Shown here: positions 62,901 through 64,000 of the stretch, one piece after another
How positions within the stretch are numbered: the stretch's first letter is position 1
How the letters are laid out: each line of letters begins with the position of its first letter
NCBI GenBank assembly: GCA_965116445.1
Contig: OZ220688.1
Coordinates: forward strand, 1,674,001-1,738,000
Length of the DNA: 64,000 bases
Origin: Multivorans sp965116445
GTDB taxonomy: Bacteria > Acidobacteriota > Thermoanaerobaculia > Multivoradales > Multivoraceae
Direction of reading: 5' to 3'
The notes under the pieces: generated by a model
Database searches by the model: none
What the model was told of the DNA's origin: nothing
What the model saw: only the letters and a program-made list of their open reading frames with translations
Translations under genes and position numbers: made by a program

Positions 62901-63574
62901 ACACGGTCGGAGAGCTCGTCAAGCGCCGCCTCCCGATCGAAGTCCGGGCGCCGCCAGCCCGCAGCGAAGTCACGCCAGTCGACGAGGCGCCAGGCGGCCT
63001 CACGCAGCCGGTCGAGCGCCGACTGATTCGGCGACCATCGTCCGACCACAAGACGCGCCAGTTCCCGTCGCAGTCCCGGCCGCATCGCCTCGAGCTGCTC
63101 CTCGATCCAGCGCCGGAAGCTGCGGGTGAACAGGCGAGGCGCCTCGTCCTCCGCCAGTTCGCCAAACCCCGGATCGACTCCCGCTTCCACCGGCCGCTCG
63201 CGCAGGATGTCGGCGCACAGGGAGTGGATGGTGCCGATCGCCGCCTGCTCCAGCCGCGAAATCGCGTTCTCCAGCCGTTCCTGCCGGTCGACCGTGGCGC
63301 CGGTGCTTCGCAGCTCGAGCAGACGCGCATCGAGGGCCTGCCGCAGCCGCAGCTTGAGTTCGCCCGCCGCCTTGCGGGTGAACGTCACCGCCGCCAGCCC
63401 GTCGACCGTGCCGCGGCCCTCCTCCAGGATCGCCACCAGGCGCTCCACGAGCACGGTCGTCTTGCCGGTGCCGGCAGCCGCCTCGACCAACTGGCTCTCG
63501 TCGAGCGCTTCGCGGATCCGCGCGCGGGCGGCTTCGTCGGCCAGCGGCGTCCGCCGCACATCGGCAGCGCTCAT
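59960..63574 (-). CDS. addA: AddA-type UvrD-like helicase-nuclease
   Basis: The 1,204-residue protein has the SF1A helicase motifs Walker A AAAGTGKTT (32-40), VTFTRKAAGELKLRL (Ia), the Walker B box FVDEFQDTDPLQAEILLL, LVGDPKQSIYRFRRADV, VRVMTVHTAKGLEFPVVILADM, and YVAATRARDLLVV, followed by a C-terminal nuclease domain with EGAIDLAYLDDDGKWIVVDWKTDLG (Asp and D-x-K). This matches AddA of the AddAB double-strand-break repair complex. ATG 63574 overlaps the upstream gene's stop as ATGA. Confidence 0.93.
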   Translation of the reverse strand: MSAADVRRTPLADEAARARIREALDESQLVEAAAGTGKTTVLVERLVAILEEGRGTVDGLAAVTFTRKAAGELKLRLRQALDARLLELRSTGATVDRQERLENAISRLEQAAIGTIHSLCADILRERPVEAGVDPGFGELAEDEAPRLFTRSFRRWIEEQLEAMRPGLRRELARLVVGRWSPNQSALDRLREAAWRLVDWRDFAAGWRRPDFDREAALDELSDRVERLAALVQHGRKSDLLRRGLAPVVELSNWIVRSRQLGGVPTGSDTGDPDGDREAFDDQLEARLALLLRDLSGFRSPRKGRGGFAEGVGRDQVFELWRRLADRLREFERDANADLAALLKDELSGAVERYEEAKTLLGKLDFHDLLIKARDLLRRDRDVRRHLQARYTHLFVDEFQDTDPLQAEILLLLAADDPDQDDWRRVTPAPGKLFLVGDPKQSIYRFRRADVVLYQEVKGRLAERGVVVLQLATSFRSAAPIQRVVNAAFAPLMTGDKTAGSADYIPLGEHREAIAAQPQVVVLPPPRPYGYRNVSQKNIEACQPYATVEFVRWLIEESGWKVEVPDPANPGRLKRIPVEARHVCLLFRRFLSWNQDTARDYVRGLEAFGIPHLLIGARSFHEREEVEALRSALTAVEWPDDRLSVYATLRGSLFAFDDDLLLRFRTRYGNLHPLYSPRKAREEGEPPPEFASLVDVLDFLGTLHRRRNYRPIVQTVQEILAKPRAQAAMALRPAGNQVLGNAQRVCDLARRYEVAGGRSFRGFVEQLDEEAERIGSTQAPVVEEDADGVRVMTVHTAKGLEFPVVILADMTAKLSRGAERTLRSEEGLCAAKLLGLAPQELVDAAEVEDRREEAEGVRVAYVAATRARDLLVVPAVGDVKRPGWIECLNDAVYPASENWRRSEPAEGCPEFGDRSVAARPSDDDRGPEKSVRPGRYRFPAAAGTDGAGDEGPAYDVVWWDAALVDQQPPSKYGLLGEDLLVAGGGAIAEESRERFERWRERTGELLERGSRPTVSPGAVTDLDFEPPGAAAEVRVEELERVRDRPGGRRFGSLVHTVLRDAPLDGERQRIRELVRLHGSLLGATGPEIEAAETVVAAALASPAAEAARASQRVLRETPFLLPLAGDEEHRIVEGAIDLAYLDDDGKWIVVDWKTDLGNLDTPSGGDSSANGMTRGDRYRRQIRWYCHALEQLTGVPASGRLVLL

Positions 63575-64000
63575 CGTTCGCTCCGCAGCGCGTTCAGTTC
63601 TTCGAGCCGGGTCCGGTCCTTGCGCTTGACCCGCAGCTCCTCGTACGGACCGCACACCCGCCGATAGTCGCAGTAGCGGCATGCGTCCTTCGCGGGCGCC
63701 GCGGGCAGGAAGCCTGACTCCAGCGCTTCGTCCACCTTCTGCAGCAACCGGCGCGCGGCGCCGCGGCTCCGTTCGTCGAGCGGCACGGAGACGGTGCTGT
63801 AGTCGCCACGTTGAGTGCAGTAGAAGAGCCGGCCCGAAACGACTTCCCGCTCGAGCACACGCTCCGCGGCCAGGCTGTAGAGAACCGGCTGCAGAACCTT
63901 GCCGCCGCCGATCACGAGACCGCCGCCCGCGTGGACCGCGCGTCCCGTCTTGTGGTCCGTCACCCGGAGCCGGCCGTTCACGTCCTCCTCGACGAGGTCG
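63571..64000 (-). CDS. addB: AddB-like PD-(D/E)XK nuclease, C-terminal part (5' end outside the window)
   Basis: The reading frame enters from the right edge (DLVEEDVNGRLRVTDHKTGRA) with the PD-(D/E)XK motif VTDHKTG, then the downstream helices and a cysteine cluster CRYCDYRRVCGPYEE, typical of the iron-sulphur-stabilised nuclease domain of AddB. It is coupled to addA by an ATGA overlap, matching the addB-addA order. At least 143 residues are visible; the helicase-like N-terminus is beyond the window. Confidence 0.85.
   Translation of the reverse strand, partial: DLVEEDVNGRLRVTDHKTGRAVHAGGGLVIGGGKVLQPVLYSLAAERVLEREVVSGRLFYCTQRGDYSTVSVPLDERSRGAARRLLQKVDEALESGFLPAAPAKDACRYCDYRRVCGPYEELRVKRKDRTRLEELNALRSER

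Noticed and set aside
61190..63667. 825-codon plus-strand open frame opposite addA
   Set aside because: Antisense of a gene with clear helicase motifs; composition is Arg/Gln/Leu-rich with no motif.

Overview
The window is a strongly G+C-rich, densely packed bacterial chromosome segment. It carries a Gram-negative outer-membrane toolkit (lpxD-fabZ-lpxA, bamA-skp, lolCD, lgt) together with a VWFA-domain exported protein of a type that is abundant in Acidobacteriota. The best guess is an uncultured acidobacterium-like lineage; this is inferred from gene content only. Many genes start with GTG or TTG, and neighbours are chained by four-base GTGA/TTGA/ATGA stop-start overlaps. That pattern was used to set many of the starts reported here.

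Layout. 1-9.7 kb (minus): pgpH-like c-di-AMP phosphodiesterase (cut by the left edge), phoH, a 3-hydroxyacyl-CoA dehydrogenase, tsaE, nnrED, a TIGR04282 protein, two small membrane proteins and the VWFA protein. 9.7-16.3 kb (minus): thiD, lgt, a dead DHH-phosphoesterase gene, then guaA, gpsA, plsY and cinA in a tight chain. 16.4-20.0 kb: a small defence-type island with a coiled-coil PD-(D/E)XK protein, an McrBC system whose McrB has an Mrr-type N-terminus, and a decayed vapBC pair. 20.1-22.9 kb: pyrimidine-nucleoside phosphorylase, a TPR protein, tatA, and tRNA-Arg(CCT) with a degenerate copy of its 3' half. 22.9-38.6 kb: two minus-strand operons (lpxD-fabZ-lpxA-oxidoreductase-mtnP-surE-pcm-apt and lolCD-clpC-bamA-skp) separated by a plus-strand PQQ-type beta-propeller gene. 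38.6-41.6 kb: hpt, purine nucleoside phosphorylase and lysS.

41.6-47.4 kb is the most unusual part. A complete IS1595-family transposon (41646-45076) has perfect 25-bp terminal inverted repeats and an 8-bp target duplication. It carries a DNA methyltransferase fused to an HNH domain plus small passenger genes. Between the transposase stop and the methyltransferase lies a (CCCCCGG)n tract of nearly ten copies. Its 7-bp unit makes the reading frame depend on copy number, so this looks like a phase-variable methyltransferase, OFF in the sequence as given. The transposon landed between the ribosome binding site and the start codon of a STAS/HATPase/DUF4325-type regulator that originally followed lysS. 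That regulator is followed by the stump of a PD-(D/E)XK gene, fused tail-to-tail with a truncated mrr gene.

47.4-55.7 kb (minus): hisS, aspS, aroB, ftsY, ribD, ribE and an unknown gene. 55.7-64 kb: a Uma2-family protein, an AI-2E-family permease, an unknown protein, an AAA_14/DUF4143 ATPase, and addA with the 3' end of an addB-like nuclease gene at the right edge.
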